Program-made: the position numbers and the translations under genes | Shown: piece after piece, positions 1-12,295 of the stretch | How the letters are laid out: each line of letters starts with the position of its first letter | Numbering within the stretch: the stretch's first letter is position 1 | The notes under the pieces: model-generated | The model's input: the letters and a program-made list of their open reading frames with translations, nothing else | What the model was told of the DNA's origin: nothing | The model's database searches: none | NCBI GenBank assembly: GCA_007449985.2 | Contig: VIIQ02000659.1 | Coordinates: forward strand, 246,001-310,000 | DNA length: 64,000 nucleotides | Source of the DNA: Desmodesmus armatus | Lineage: Eukaryota > Chlorophyta > Chlorophyceae > Sphaeropleales > Scenedesmaceae | Reading direction: 5' to 3'

Positions 1-3000
1 GCTGGCAGCTGCTGCAGTGTGGTGTATGCCTCCTGTATCTGCTCTTCCACGTTGCTGCTGCTTTCCTCAGCTGTATCGGACTGCACAGCCAGCATCTGCA
101 GGTAGAGTTGCTCAGCCATCGCCCTCCGCACCTGCAGCCAAGGCACAACCACAGGCAGTCGGGCACAGACGGCAATGGTGCAGCGAAACACCACCCAGCA
201 TGACAATCACAGCCATAGGCAACACCAGCATTAGGCTGGTATGGGCATGTGCTGGGCTGTGGTGCCACCAGAGGCATCTCCCATTTGATGCCACCCACTC
301 TTGCATGGGTGTGCTGCTGGCAGCTTCCATGCTCCAGCTCACATCAACACCCTGCAAGATGTGTGTTGCATGCATTGACTCTGCTCGTTGTGTGTGGTCA
401 TCCCCTTCTCTCCAGCAAGCCTCTCTAGGTGTTGAGGATGTCTCAGAAACAAATCAACGCAGTCAACCCAAGGCTTCTCCGAAAGAGATCTGTCCCCGGG
501 GGAAGGGGGGGGGGGGGGGGGGGGAGGGGGCTAGAGCTGGTGCAGCCTCATACCTTGGGATACCGGTTGACCAGCATGATCATGACCGTCTGAATGGCTG
601 ATGCACTGCAGTCCGGCACACATGCCAGCTGAGCCAGCAATGCAGCACCCTCCAGCAGCTTTGCAACATCACCACACCCCTTCAGCTCAACCTTCAGCAG
701 CTGCAACACACCCAGTGCAAAGGTGCTGCTGCTGCTGCTGCTGCTGCTGCTGTCAGGGCCAACTGCAGCCTTCGAGCTGGCAGTGCTGCCGTCGGTACTG
801 TTTGTGCTTGGAATGACTGCAGCTGGTGACACTGGCACCCCAGCGAAGCCTGCATGTGTGATGAGCAGGGCTGCAGACTTGATGAGGGGCAGCGACAGCC
901 TAGCTGACCTGTGGGTAGCAAAACAAGCAGCACCCTTCATTACTCGGCCACAGCAGCAGGTGGCAAACACAAAGAAGACAACGGCATGGATACAGCCAAG
1001 CCAAGCAGTCCAAACCAGCAGCATCTATACTGAACCACAACCCTCATGACACGCATGATATGCTGCCGGCTGGTCCACAGTGACAAATATACTGCCCAAT
1101 CCACCAAGCAGAGCCGGCAGTTTGAGAGGACAGTCGCTGCGGGATGCTCAAATGTTCTTCTTGCAAGCCAGAAGGCACCGCACCCCCTGATTCCACACAG
1201 CACCAAGACTCACCCCGTCTCCTGCTTCCACAGCTGCAGCATCAGATCAGCCACACTGCCACGCAGCTCTGCACTGCCAGCCGCAGCTGCAGCCAGCCGC
1301 CCTGCCTCCACAGCTGCCTCTGCACTGCCACTGCTGCTGCTGCTGCCACCTTCCCTGCAACCAACCTGGGCCAGTAAGGCAGCCGAAGCTTCCTTTGCTA
1401 GTGCCGCATCCACACCCCCTATGCTGGCTGCCAAACCCTCCAGTACCGCACCGCGGTACCACGGCAACAGCAGCAGCGCCCCCAGCCGCGGCACGCATGC
1501 CAGGGAGGCAACACCAGCTAGCTCCGCAGCATCTGCTGGCAAGGCAGCAGCAATGGCAGCAGCACCAGGCACAGCCGCCGCTGCTGCCGGCTGCTGCAGC
1601 AGGGTGTGGAGGTTGATTAGCGCTGACTCCCGTAACCGTGCAATGCGCTCCAGCGACTGCTGCAGCAGGTGACCCACCAGCTGAAGGGCTAGGCTGCTAT
1701 GCAGGGCACACACGTCTGACGGCAGCCATCCCCCTGCTGTTGCAGGATCCCCTGCACTACTAGGATCGCCCTGCTGTCGTTGTGAAGGTGGCAGCTTGAA
1801 GCTGAGGAGGAGCAGCAGCTGGGTGGTGCCGTCCATTGCTGCCTCCCTGACCCAGCTTCCCACGTCGCCCCTGTTGTCCCTGCTGTAATCCCTCAGGGCG
1901 CCGTACAGCGCTGGCAGCACGCACTGCCTCATGAAGGCCATGGAGACCAGGGGCTGAGTGGCCGCAACATCTGCGGGGCTGCCCTGCTGCTGCTGCTGTT
2001 GGCTGCTGAGGAGCTCCTGTGTGAGCAGGGCGAGGGAGCTGACAGCTGCTATGCGTGCCTCGATCACAAACCCTGCAACAGGGTCCAGGGGTTCCTGCAG
2101 CCACACGGGTCACAACGCAAGGCAACACATGCAAACTTCAACAAACTTGAAGACAAATAACAAAACCAAGGGAGCCGATGCCCATGTCGTCAATGTCGTT
2201 CTGTTGGGAAACCCCCTGCAGTCACATGATATCGCAAGGCTTCAACTGACCAGCACAGAGCTTGGCGCCTCCTGCATGTACAGCCTACCATCAGCCCGTT
2301 GGGACTATGACACCTGGCAGCTAGGCCACTGCCCACGACCAAAGAGGGATGACATGGACTGCTGTGGGTGCTGCACAGGAACAACTAGATGCTAAGCAGA
2401 TGACAGCAATCACTACACTGCTGCACCACAAACATGGCAAACAACGGTTGCATCGCCCTTGACAACCTTGGGCCCCCAACCCCCTGTACAGCAGCAAGTG
2501 TATGTTCAACCATATCAGGTGAAAACAACAACCACACTGCTTGCACTGCAAACAATGGCTAGGTTGATGATGGACGGCCTTGCCCCCCCTCACCTGCACT
2601 GCAGCTACCAGCACTCCCAGCACCTCTTGAGCCCTGTCACCCAGCAGCCCAGCTGGCATCACACCCAGAGCTGCTGCCGCACCCCGCCTCACTGCTGCCG
2701 CACCCTCCCGCTCCCCCAGCCGCCGGCAGCAGTGCTCAACAAGCTGCAGCAGCTGTTCCCGCTGCTGCTGCTGGAAGGCGGTTGCGTAGGCACGCAGCGC
2801 AGACACCCCCGCTGCCTGGATACCCTCCTGCACATGACTGATGCAGTCGAGCAGTAGGGACGCTGCAGCAGCGTGGAACTCTGGAGTCAGCGGCAGGCGC
2901 AACCGCTTCAGCTGCTGCTGCTGCTGTGATGGCTGCGCTCCTGCTGCATCAGCTAGATCATCAGGTGGATCATCACCAGCAGTGCTGCCAGCATCGCTGC

Positions 3001-6000
3001 CGGCATCTGCGTCACCGGGTAATGCCGCTGTGCTGCCCTGCTGCTGCTGCTCCTGGTCCAATTCCTGCTCTGCCTTGTGCCGCTTGCTGCTGCCAGTGCT
3101 GCCGTACAGCGGCACCACCGGCAGGCCAGCAGTAGCAGCCGCCACCTGCTGTACCAGCCTCGCTGCCATCTCCCGCATCAACTCCCCGCCCTTCCCTTTG
3201 TAGCAGGAGGCCCCAGCAAGCTTGTTCAACAGCGCAACCAAGCTGGGCCCAACTTCCAGCTCCTGCTGTCCTGCTGACGCCAGCGCTGGCAGTAGCTCAG
3301 CGATGCCCAGCACTGCCCCGCAACGCACCTCCAGGACATCGTCTGTCACTAGCTGCAGCAGCTGCGGCAGGCACTGACAGGAGAGCTGCTGGGCAGCGAC
3401 AGGGGCGAGGGCGGCGAGGCCCATGGCAGCGAGTGCACGCACAGCTTTGTCCCAGTGACGCAGCTTCACGAGCAGAAGGTGGTCCAGCAGCGCCTGCATG
3501 AGCACAACCAAAAAAGGCATTGGTATAACTACCTGGCAACTGCACGACTAGGAGTGCTTTGCCTCTTGAATGTCCTGCTATAGTAAGTAGGCTTTCAGGA
3601 TGGTGCAATACAGGTTTGTGGATACGCACGGGCACAGCATGTTGGTGTCTGGTGCCTGCGACATCTACCAAACCCTTGAGCAACACAGCACTGAACAAGG
3701 CAAAGCATCTCAGACTTGTCAGCAAAACTGCTGCGCTTTAGGGGCGCGTGCTGCAAGCGCAGCACAGCACAGCACAGATGCTGAACCTCCTCAGACTTTC
3801 CTCTCAACAGTCCGCACACCGAACCTCGTACACTCTACACAAACACACATGAAACTACCCACCCACCTGTGTGTATTCCTGAAACTGCGCCACGAAGGGC
3901 GCGACCCGCAGGTAGGCGCTGGCCATGTTACCAACAGTGTAGTAATCCGCAACAGCCAGGATTTCCAGGCCGTGGGGAAAGCTGCCGAGGCGCCCCACGC
4001 ACTCCTGGAATGCTGCAGCTGCTGCTCGGCGACAGTTGACCTCCCTGTCATAACATGTTATGACAAGCAGGCTAGCAGACAGCGTCTGCACGCAGTCTGA
4101 CAGCTGGCACGGCTCGTAGCTGCGCGCGAGCGCCCAGCACACGTATGCCGCAGCATCCCGGACGTGCGCGCCGACGCTGTGCGGCCCGCGGCGCACGTCA
4201 TACGTGAGTGCCGCTGTGAGCAGCCCTGCGACTTGCGTGAGCAGGTCTGGTGACAAAATGCTGCGGCGAGCCAGCTCAGCTATTGCCAGGCAGCCACCGT
4301 GCCAGGAGGTGTCGGTCTCTGCACAACATGACAGGGGTGTACACAGCAAGGGGTGCAGGCTCGAAGGGGTGGTGCGTTACACCAAGGGCTGCAAAGAGCT
4401 GCTGCTACCGCAGACTGAGACCGAATTGTATGTGCCAATGCGCCATGCATGCGTGTGGCGTAAGCATCCATGCAAGCCGCAACAGTGATTCCTGCATCTA
4501 AACAGCCAGGCAATGCAGAGGCGCGGTTCCAGCAGCACCGCAATCGACTGGATACCTGCAGGAGATAGCAGTCCCAGCACGCCCTGCACAACTTCCTCCG
4601 CAAGCTCGCAGGGCAGGCAGCCAGCGAGGCGCCCCACACCCTTTGCGGCACTCCAGCGCACAATGGTGTCTCGGTCAGAGCAGCTGCCCAGCAGCACACC
4701 CAACACATCCTCGATCTCTGTTGGGATGTCTTGCAGCTCTGCCTCAGGAGCGTCTGCACTACTGAGAGACATGTCACCAGCAGTCCCCTCTGCTGCCAGA
4801 GGCTGCCCACCAGCAGCACCAGCAATACTTGGCGCTGCTGCAGACAAACTGGAGTTGAAGCCTGCCAAGTTGGTGGCCATGTCCTCAGCTGCCCGGACGT
4901 ACCGCCAGCCGGCCAGCTGCGGCGGCAGCATGACCAACCCCAGCCGCTGCACGAGCTTGACCGCCAGCTTGCGCGCCAGCGCATTGCTGGCTAGCCCAGA
5001 TGCCGCGTCATCGGCCAGAAGCGCTGACAGCTGCTGCCACAAGACCGGGGCCCACTGTAGCAGCTGCTCCCTGCGGCCCAGCTTGAGGACCTGTGCCAGT
5101 GTCTGGAGCACGCCAGGCAGCAGGAACACTGCCTTGGGTCCGGTGGCGTCTGCTAAGGCCTGCTGCTGCCATGTGATAAAGTCTGCAAGGCCTGCTGTCA
5201 TGTCCGGACGTGTGAGCAGGCGGGCCAGCAGAAGGGCTGCCATCTCACGCACAGCACCTGCACAGCAGGATTGGTGAGCATGATTAGTGATGCCACTGGT
5301 ACATGATGTTGGGTGTGTGGCAGTTGATGGAGAGGGGTGACTAGCAGCATCAACAATTGGTGGGGCCATGTCAAGTTGTGACATTCAAAGTGGAGCCAAT
5401 TGCACCAGACGTTGTGGACACTGCCTTGCAGGGGACGTCTGCAGCCGTGACACAGCATTGTCGGCCGGCATACAACACAGGCCTCGCTTACGTGCCACAC
5501 GATGTGGACACATTACGCGACATGTGGGGTGTATTGGTGCTTGCAGCTACACTGCAGCCGCACCTGGTTGACTCAAGAAGCCCTGGCAGAGCTCCATAAC
5601 CTTGGCTGCAAGTGGTGCATAGCGCGCCTGTGCTGCTGCAGTGCCGCTGCTGTCTGTGACGGAGCTGTCTAGAATGACAAGGTCAAAGGGACTGAGGATG
5701 AGTATGGACAGCCACAGCAGCAGCACTGCCTGCGCTTCCCAGAGGCCAGAGCCACTGTTGTTGCTGGTGGCGCGCGTTGCATCTGCCACATACCCCATAA
5801 CCTGCAAAAGGGGCAGGCGTGTGCAGGTTGACACCAGCGGTGGCAGTCTTGAGGCCAAAACTGCAGATCGTCCTACACGCATGGTACCGAGGGCCAACCT
5901 AGCAACATGCAAGTCAACTTCCAGAAGCAGCCCAGTGAATGTGCCTTACCTGCAACACACGCTCCAAGTCTGCTGCTTCATGGGGAAAGAAGCGCACGAC

Positions 6001-6378
6001 GGTCTTGTACCCTCGCACTGAGATGAGCACATGCAGCATGCGGCACACCGCCTGCACTGTGGAGGTGTCCTGTGTGGTGCTGCACACTGCAGCCTGCCGC
6101 AGTAGCACTGCAAGGGGCTGCACAATGGCCTCCAGCGACCCATCCAGCAACTGCGGCTGCTCTTGGTACTTTGTGAGCTGCATGCAGGTGGTGGGGACAT
6201 GGATTGGACACAAATGGTTGGAGTGCCTGGACAGGCAGCTGCTGCTTGTTCTTTTGAATTTGCTTGATAAAGCAGCTCTTACGATAGACTTGTAGCGGTT
6301 GAAGTGTTTGTCGACGTCTCTGCCCCCACTTTGCACAACAGCACTGATCAGCTGCTGAATCTCCTGTGCTTCCTCCAT
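1..6378 (-). CDS. TBCD: Tubulin-folding cofactor D (partial, C-terminus beyond window start)
   Basis: HEAT/armadillo-repeat chaperone that captures beta-tubulin in the cytosol and takes part in assembly of the alpha/beta-tubulin heterodimer. Nine exons fit on the minus strand: 6283-6378, 5950-6178, 5801 down to 5564, 5257-4556, 4318-3867, 3493-2594, 2094-1214, 908-554 and 131 to the edge; every junction is GT-AG and keeps frame. Family landmarks in order are LTKYQEQPQLL near the N-terminus, VRWSAAKGVGRLAG, TSWHGGCLAIAELARR with DVRRGPHSVGAHVRDAA, LRHWDKAVRALA, RGDVGSWVREAAM, and a final helical stretch starting NRYPKVRRAM. The start is the ATG at 6378, just before conserved sequence. Ser/Gln/Ala-rich insertions (about 2880-3100, 720-760) extend it relative to animal or plant homologues. 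Identity is firm; the last residues lie outside the window. Confidence 0.93.
505..530 (+). repeat. Poly-G tract in last visible TBCD intron
   Basis: Twenty G residues, an A and five more G lie in the intron between the exons ending at 554 and starting at 131, so the TBCD pre-mRNA carries poly-C here. It is a simple repeat and a likely place for length polymorphism or assembly error. Confidence 0.8.
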
Positions 6379-6681
6379 GCTGTGTGAAAGACAGGCAGTG
6401 ATTTCAAGATATTGCTACATAAACATTCCAGCGACTTTGATGGACTTGATCCAGAGGAAGACGACAAAGACAGAGGCTGATCTATTGTTTCTATGATTTG
6501 AGAACAGCAAGGGCTGCGACAGGCTGCCTAGATTACATTGCATAAACTAACTTAGTTACTGAGCAATTGCTTCAGCAAAACCATAGCAGAGACATCGCGC
6601 CAAAATCGTTTGAAGTCTGCAACAGCTGCCCTCCCAGCATCCTGCATTGGCCAGCCAGTTAGGACCCCCGTCTTCACACCA

Positions 6682-8963
6682 TCAGTGGCCATGCAGCTGC
6701 CTGAAGTTCAGAACCTCCTGCAAAGCACAAAGCAGCAGCAATTGAAGCTGTGACTGACACAATCAATTCGACATCTGCCAGACTTTGAAAGTGCCAGGCT
6801 CTGGTGCGGGGCAGACCTCAGTTCAGGGTGCCTGCTTTACCCAGTGGTGCATAATCTGACCGAATGTCAGACACGCAAACCCCCTTTTCGTACCTGCAGA
6901 GTGCTGTTCAAAGCAAACTCCACGCCCCTCGTGCCAGTGGCCACCAGCAACTTCTTGATGGCGATGGCCCGCTCACGCGCATTCATGGCACGCGCCCCCT
7001 GCAGCCTCAGACGCGCATCCACGCCCCCTAGCAAGGCCTTCCAGTCGTCATCAAGGTCTGTCTCCTCGTATTCATCCTCAATCTCTGTCATGGGTGTTGG
7101 GCTGGCCGCCTGCTTCGACGCCCTGCTGCTGGCACCGCCGTCAGGGCTCACAGCACTGGCAGCACCTCCCGCCTGCCGCACTGCTGCCGGTGACACACTC
7201 GCTTCCGGTGCTGCTGCCTGCGGCCGCGTCGCTGCTGCAGCACCCGCTGTAGCCTTCACAGGGCTGGCGGCCAGGTGTGCCTGCTGCCTGGGCGAAGGCG
7301 CTGAGGGCGCCGTCACTGCTGCTGCTCCTGCGCGCACTGCTGATGCAGGAGTGGCAGGCGCTCCCGCATGCTGGCTGCTGGCTGTACCTGCGCCTGTGCG
7401 TGCTCGCTGGGTTGTGGACATGGGGCTGCTGTCTTCTTCAAGCAGTGGCCCCTCTGCTGACAAGATGCTGCTGCTGACCTCCTGCGGCAGTTGAGTGCCC
7501 ATGGCACTGGCAGCGCCGTACACCACACTGCCCTGTATGCCCAGCAGGCAGGGAAGCAAGGCACAAGCCATGCAGTGGGTGACCAAGGGTGTGTGAGCGA
7601 CAAGTGACACAAGGCATGTCTTGAACCCCACCTACAGAGGTTCAGCTGACAGCAACTGCTTGCTGAGATGCTGGCATGCGAATGCTCGCGTGTGCTGCAG
7701 CAATGCTATATTGCCTTCCCTGCAGGACCGCTCTCACCTGAAGCACTATGCCCTGGGACCCAGAATCCACTGCACTGCCCTGCGCAGCGGAGCCCCATGC
7801 GCTGACACCGGGGCTGCTGCGCTGCTGCATCCGCATGCCGTGCTGGCTGAACTCCCGCCCGCGCTGGCTTGCAGGAGTTGAATCCTGTGCATCAAAAAGG
7901 CGGCAGTGACACTGATTGTGGGCCAGCAACCAATTAAAAGTGGGACAATGTGGCTGATACTAGGATCAGATCACAGTGCTGGGCTCTGACTGCTGGTTGA
8001 CCACTCCCAGTGCACACTGCACAGGAGGGACACTGTCCTGTCCCAACAAGCATCAAGTATCAGGGTTGTCTGTGAGCCGTAGGAGCGCACCTGGTTGGCA
8101 AAGGTGACATTCTTGTCACGAGGTGCCTGCTGGTCACTGGCGGCAACCGAATGTGTGTCGCCGCCGTTGTCACTGCCCCCGATGTGCATGCTGCTGCGCA
8201 TCTCCGCCAGCTGTGCAACCACGGAGTTGTGGCCCTTGTTGGTGTTGAGGGGTGAGAAGTACTTGCTGGTGGGCCCGCCCTTTGTTGATGCAGGGGCTGG
8301 TAGTGGCGACAGACCTGCTGCTGCTGAGGAAACTGGCAGGGTCAGCTGCTGGGTGGCGTGGTCAGGTGTGTGAGGGGCTGGCAGGGCATGCATCATCACC
8401 AGTGACTGGCGGACCGTCGTGCCCTGCTTGGAGCAGCAACAGGACACAGGGCTGAAGGTGATGATTGGTGAAAGAGCAAAGCAGCTTGGCTGTAACTTGT
8501 AGTTGTTTTGTTGAACAGCATGGGGCCCAGTGCTGGGACACCGTCACAAGCTTTGTCAACATGTTGCCTGCATGCCTTGCTGAAACCCTCACTGTGTTAT
8601 GCTGTACCCACCTTGCTCATGTAGCGCAGCTCTCGCCGCCGCCGCCAGCACTGAATCAGCACAGTCATGGTGCTGCCAATGAACATGCCTATGAACAGGG
8701 ACAAAGCAACCCATCCTCCTGCACTGACGCCCCCCAGCTGCTCCGAGGGGCAGGCACACGCAGGGGACTGCAGGACGGCACAGGTGCAGCAGCGCAGAGC
8801 GCAGATGTCGGCACAGCTGTGCATAACTGACACTCTAACCAGACTCAACTTACCCCACATACTGCTTGGGAAAAGAATACATCACACATGATGACAGGAG
8901 CAGCAGTGCACAGCAGCATGATGGGGTGCACCTCTCCCTGCCTACCTGCTGCAGCTGCCTCAT
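6682..8963 (-). CDS. Novel single-pass type I membrane protein with small Cys-rich ectodomain
   Basis: Not recognised. Six exons (8963-8854, 8816-8612, 8423-8091, 7884-7738, 7532-6894, 6717-6682) join with GT-AG introns to 489 codons and end in TGA. Residues 1-30 form a signal peptide with a Cys/Leu core. About residues 37-62 are Cys-rich (CADIC, RCCTC, CACPSEQ). One membrane helix follows (around GGWVALSLFIGMFIG) with an Arg-rich stop-transfer (CWRRRRELR). The remaining ~390 residues should be cytoplasmic and are Ala/Ser/Pro-rich, with conserved-looking islands near SKYFSPLNTNKGHN and an acidic segment EDEYEETDLDDDWKALLGG before a basic helix. The layout resembles a surface receptor or adhesion protein, but no catalytic domain is visible. 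It is divergent from the trehalose phosphatase gene, 431 bp away. The structure is well supported by phase; the function is unknown. Confidence 0.75.
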
Positions 8964-9394
8964 CTTGGGCCCAATACCTAGCTTACAGGAGATGCATACA
9001 GCAAACTGCTTGCTGTGCTGGAGTTCAGTCAGTTGCCAACAACGAGGCAGAACAGCATGCAAGCAGAACAGGTGAGCGTTGTCGGTTATAAGCAAGTCAC
9101 GATACCGTGATTGTACTAACTGGAAACTAGGGTTGCAAAATGAAGTTGCTTTTGCCTCCTGACGGTCGAGACGTTTTGGGTGTCTGTTCAACGTTTTGAC
9201 TCCCAAGGCCCGAAACAGCAGCAAAGGAGAGATGTTGTGGCGCACTCGTTTCGCTTTGCTGAAGTCAGAACACTCATTCTGGCCGAGAACGAGCATGTGA
9301 GAGAGGCACTGGCTTTACGTCCCTTGTTCCCGTTCCGAACGCAACCTGGCAGCTCTGGGCTCTGGGCCTGATCAACGTCATTCAAGTCATCTTA
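8964..9394. promoter_or_regulatory. Intergenic region between divergent genes (shared upstream region)
   Basis: 431 bp separates the start codons of the minus-strand membrane-protein gene and the plus-strand trehalose phosphatase gene, so both 5' UTRs and promoters must lie here. I see no clear TATA box or repeat. Confidence 0.4.
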
Positions 9395-12295
9395 ATGCTG
9401 ATGCTTCCCAAGTCGGCATCTGTCCTCAACACACAGCAGCTTCACCCGAGGGTTGCCCCAGTGGGGCAAGGGGTTGCCGGCCAGCAGCTAGATGAAGAAT
9501 TTTCTTCATGGAGGGTAAGGGATCGACATGCACTGTGCGGGCCCAGCTTGCCCCTCGCCGTTTTACGCCGGTCCCACCCACCCTGGTGCTACTGCTGCTG
9601 CTGCAGGCCAAACACCCCTGCATCCTGCAGCACTTTGATACCTTCCTGGAGAGAGTGAATGGCAAGCGGGTTGCAGTGTTTTTGGACTACGATGGTACGT
9701 TCAAGCAGGCTGGCTGGTGGTGGTGCAGTTGCACATGCAAACCGCCCGCGGTCAAGGCTGATCCGGCTCTGCTTGGCAATGCTGCCCGCAGGAACACTCA
9801 CTCCCATCGTCAACAACCCTGACCAAGCCATCATGTCACCCCAGGTATGCAGAGGCCCCCCTCTAACAAAGCAAGGTGCCACTTTCCAGAAAATTAGGCA
9901 GGTGTTACAGGCAGCTTGGTACTCCACCCCCCTGTCATGTCTGCTGCAGTTGAGGTGCATGCAGCAGATCAGCATCCTTTATCCATCTTCCTCATATGTG
10001 CTCGTGCTGCTGCAGATGCGCGACACAGTCCGCCAAGTGGCGCATCTGTTCCCGACAGCCATCATCAGTGGCAGGGGCCGTGACAAGGTGGAGGCGTTTG
10101 TGCAGCTGCCAGAGCTGTTCTATGCAGGGAGCCATGGCATGGACATTGCAGGGCCTAGGGTGAGAACAGGCAGCTGGCTGCGTGGAGCAACAATGCAGCT
10201 GCAGTTGGGTTTGGGCAGCTGGAGGCAATCACACAGCACACGGTGCATAGCGTGGCACAGCACAGCATCCACAGCTGCAAGCAGTTTACGCTTGTGTCTC
10301 GCGCTTTTGACACATCAAATCAACAAACAGCAGCAACACAGTAAAAGATGCGTCCATATGACGTTCGCGGTGTAGGCAGCTGCCAAACGGGGTGCCACCC
10401 CGTGCTGGCAGGGGGCAACCAGGGTCCACAAACCCGCCATTTTCTTACAGCTTTGCTGCTCATTTCGCCCGTGCGCAGGGAGAGTACAGCATTGGCACGC
10501 CGCATAACTTCCAAGCAGCTGCAGAGTTCAGGCCTCTCATAGACCAGCTGTACCATGACCTGTGTGAAAGGTAAGGATGTGGGGCAAGGGGGTTTGGTGA
10601 CAAAATCAAGCTATATTCTCATGGCGCAGCTTCTGGCGCAGCGTCTGCTGCTTCGTGGCGTTGCTAGGTCGGCATGTAGCAAAGATGGGCACCTGTCTTC
10701 TTTTGTACTCCTGTGTTGCATGTGTTCAGCCATTCTTCTCCCATGTTGCATGTGTTCAGCCAGGCCAGGGCACCTGTGTTACCACGCCAGCGCTCTTGTG
10801 ACCTTGCTTCCTTGACGGCTGTGGGTGTGCGGCGGTTGCACACGCCGTGGCAGTACCATGCCCAGAAGGCACATGCGGCATGGCAGACGCGTGTGTATGT
10901 GAGCATTGTGCGGGCAAGCCTACTCACTCGATAAAAGAAAGTGTGGCGTGTGCTTCTGCAGGTTGCAGGACATCCCTGGAGCCAGCGTGGAGCACAACAA
11001 CTTCTGTGTCAGCGCGCACTTCAGGAACTGTGCGACAGAGAACTGGCAGCGGGTGGTGCTGGCGGTCAATGACAGTGTGGCAGCACAGCCGACGCAGTTG
11101 CATGTGACGCGTGGCAGGAAGGTGCTGGAAGTGCGGCCGCAGGTGGGTGTCAAACACATGAGTGGCATCCAACAGGTACATGTCATGATGACCAGTCGTA
11201 ATGATGACAGGCTAGTCTCAAAGGGCGTGTTGACCTGGCTGTCCTGCTTCACATGGGCCAAAGCTGTTGTCTGATGGGCTTATTTCTGCTGGGTCGTCAC
11301 CCAGCTGCCTCTTGGCTTGCGTACGACGCCACAGACTCTGCACTACTTCCTCGGCCATGCACGGTCTTTGAACGTGGCTGGAAATGGCAGCAGCAAGTGC
11401 AGCAGGCTCAATGGGCCCAGCTGTCAGGGCATGTTTGCTTTCTTCTGTGGTCCTGCTCGTGCAGCTGCAGGCTCTCATCCCTGCCAGTTGGGCTTACATC
11501 AAAACGACCAGTAGCTAGACCAGACTACGAATTGTTTGCACAGCAACAAGGAGGAGGCAGCTGTCTTAGTGCTGTTGTTGGTGCTGGCATGTGCAGGTTG
11601 ACTGGGACAAGGGCAGGGCGCTGCTGCACTTGCTGGAGGTACTGGGCCTGCAGGAGCAGGCTGATGTACTGCCCATCTACATTGGTGATGACAAAACGGA
11701 CGAGGACGCCTTCAAAGCCCTGCAGGGGCCTAACAACGGCGTGGGCATCCTGGTCAGCACGAAAGTCAAACCCACAGCTGCTGCCTTCACTGTCCGGGAC
11801 CCTGATGAGGTGGCTGCCTTCTTGAAGATGCTGGTGCAGTTTGGCACCAGCTGCGCAAACGGCTGGTGGAACCACCAGGATGCATGCAATGGGTGGGCCC
11901 CTGCCCACCTCCGGCACAGCATCAGTGCGCCTGCAGGGCTTGTCATGCTGGGCGGCCGCAGGGACAGCAGCTCGCAGCCAAGCACGCCACACTCGCAGGC
12001 GGCGGCAACGGCAACGCAGGTGCAGGCAGCGGTTGCGGCAGCTGTGATCCGCCCGGCAGCTGAAGCAGCAGCGCACCACAGGCTTAGCCTTGATGAGCCT
12101 GGCATGCAGGAAGCTGCTGTAGCATCAGCAGTGGACAGGCCAGATGCAGGCGGCTCAGCAGGGATGGGCATTCCAGCAGTGCCGCTGCTGGCGGCAGTGT
12201 CTTCATCTCCAGCAGCTTCTGGCAGCGCTGTGGCAGTGAAGTTACCGCCACTGCCGCCAGCTGCTGCTGCCGCTGCCGAGGTCCCCTCGAAATGA
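9395..12295 (+). CDS. TPP: Trehalose-6-phosphate phosphatase
   Basis: HAD-superfamily enzyme that hydrolyses trehalose 6-phosphate to trehalose and phosphate, the second step of trehalose synthesis. Seven exons: 9395-9514, 9607-9694, 9792-9844, 10016-10159, 10479-10570, 10962-11142 and 11597-12295, 458 aa in total. Motif I is FLDYDGTLTPIV (nucleophile Asp), split by an intron inside the Gly codon. Motif II is [10 protein letters not shown], followed by [22 protein letters not shown] holds the catalytic Lys region, and motif IV is [12 protein letters not shown]. The N-terminus [15 protein letters not shown] matches plant TPPs. There is no N-terminal synthase domain, so this is the stand-alone plant type. 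The catalytic region ends near residue 300 ([10 protein letters not shown]). About 150 further residues are Ala/Pro/Ser-rich and absent from typical TPPs. The ATG at 9395 is followed by another three codons later. Confidence 0.93.

Noticed and set aside
9180..9371. Small frame upstream of TPP
   Set aside because: No conserved sequence and outside the TPP homology; more likely promoter or 5' UTR.
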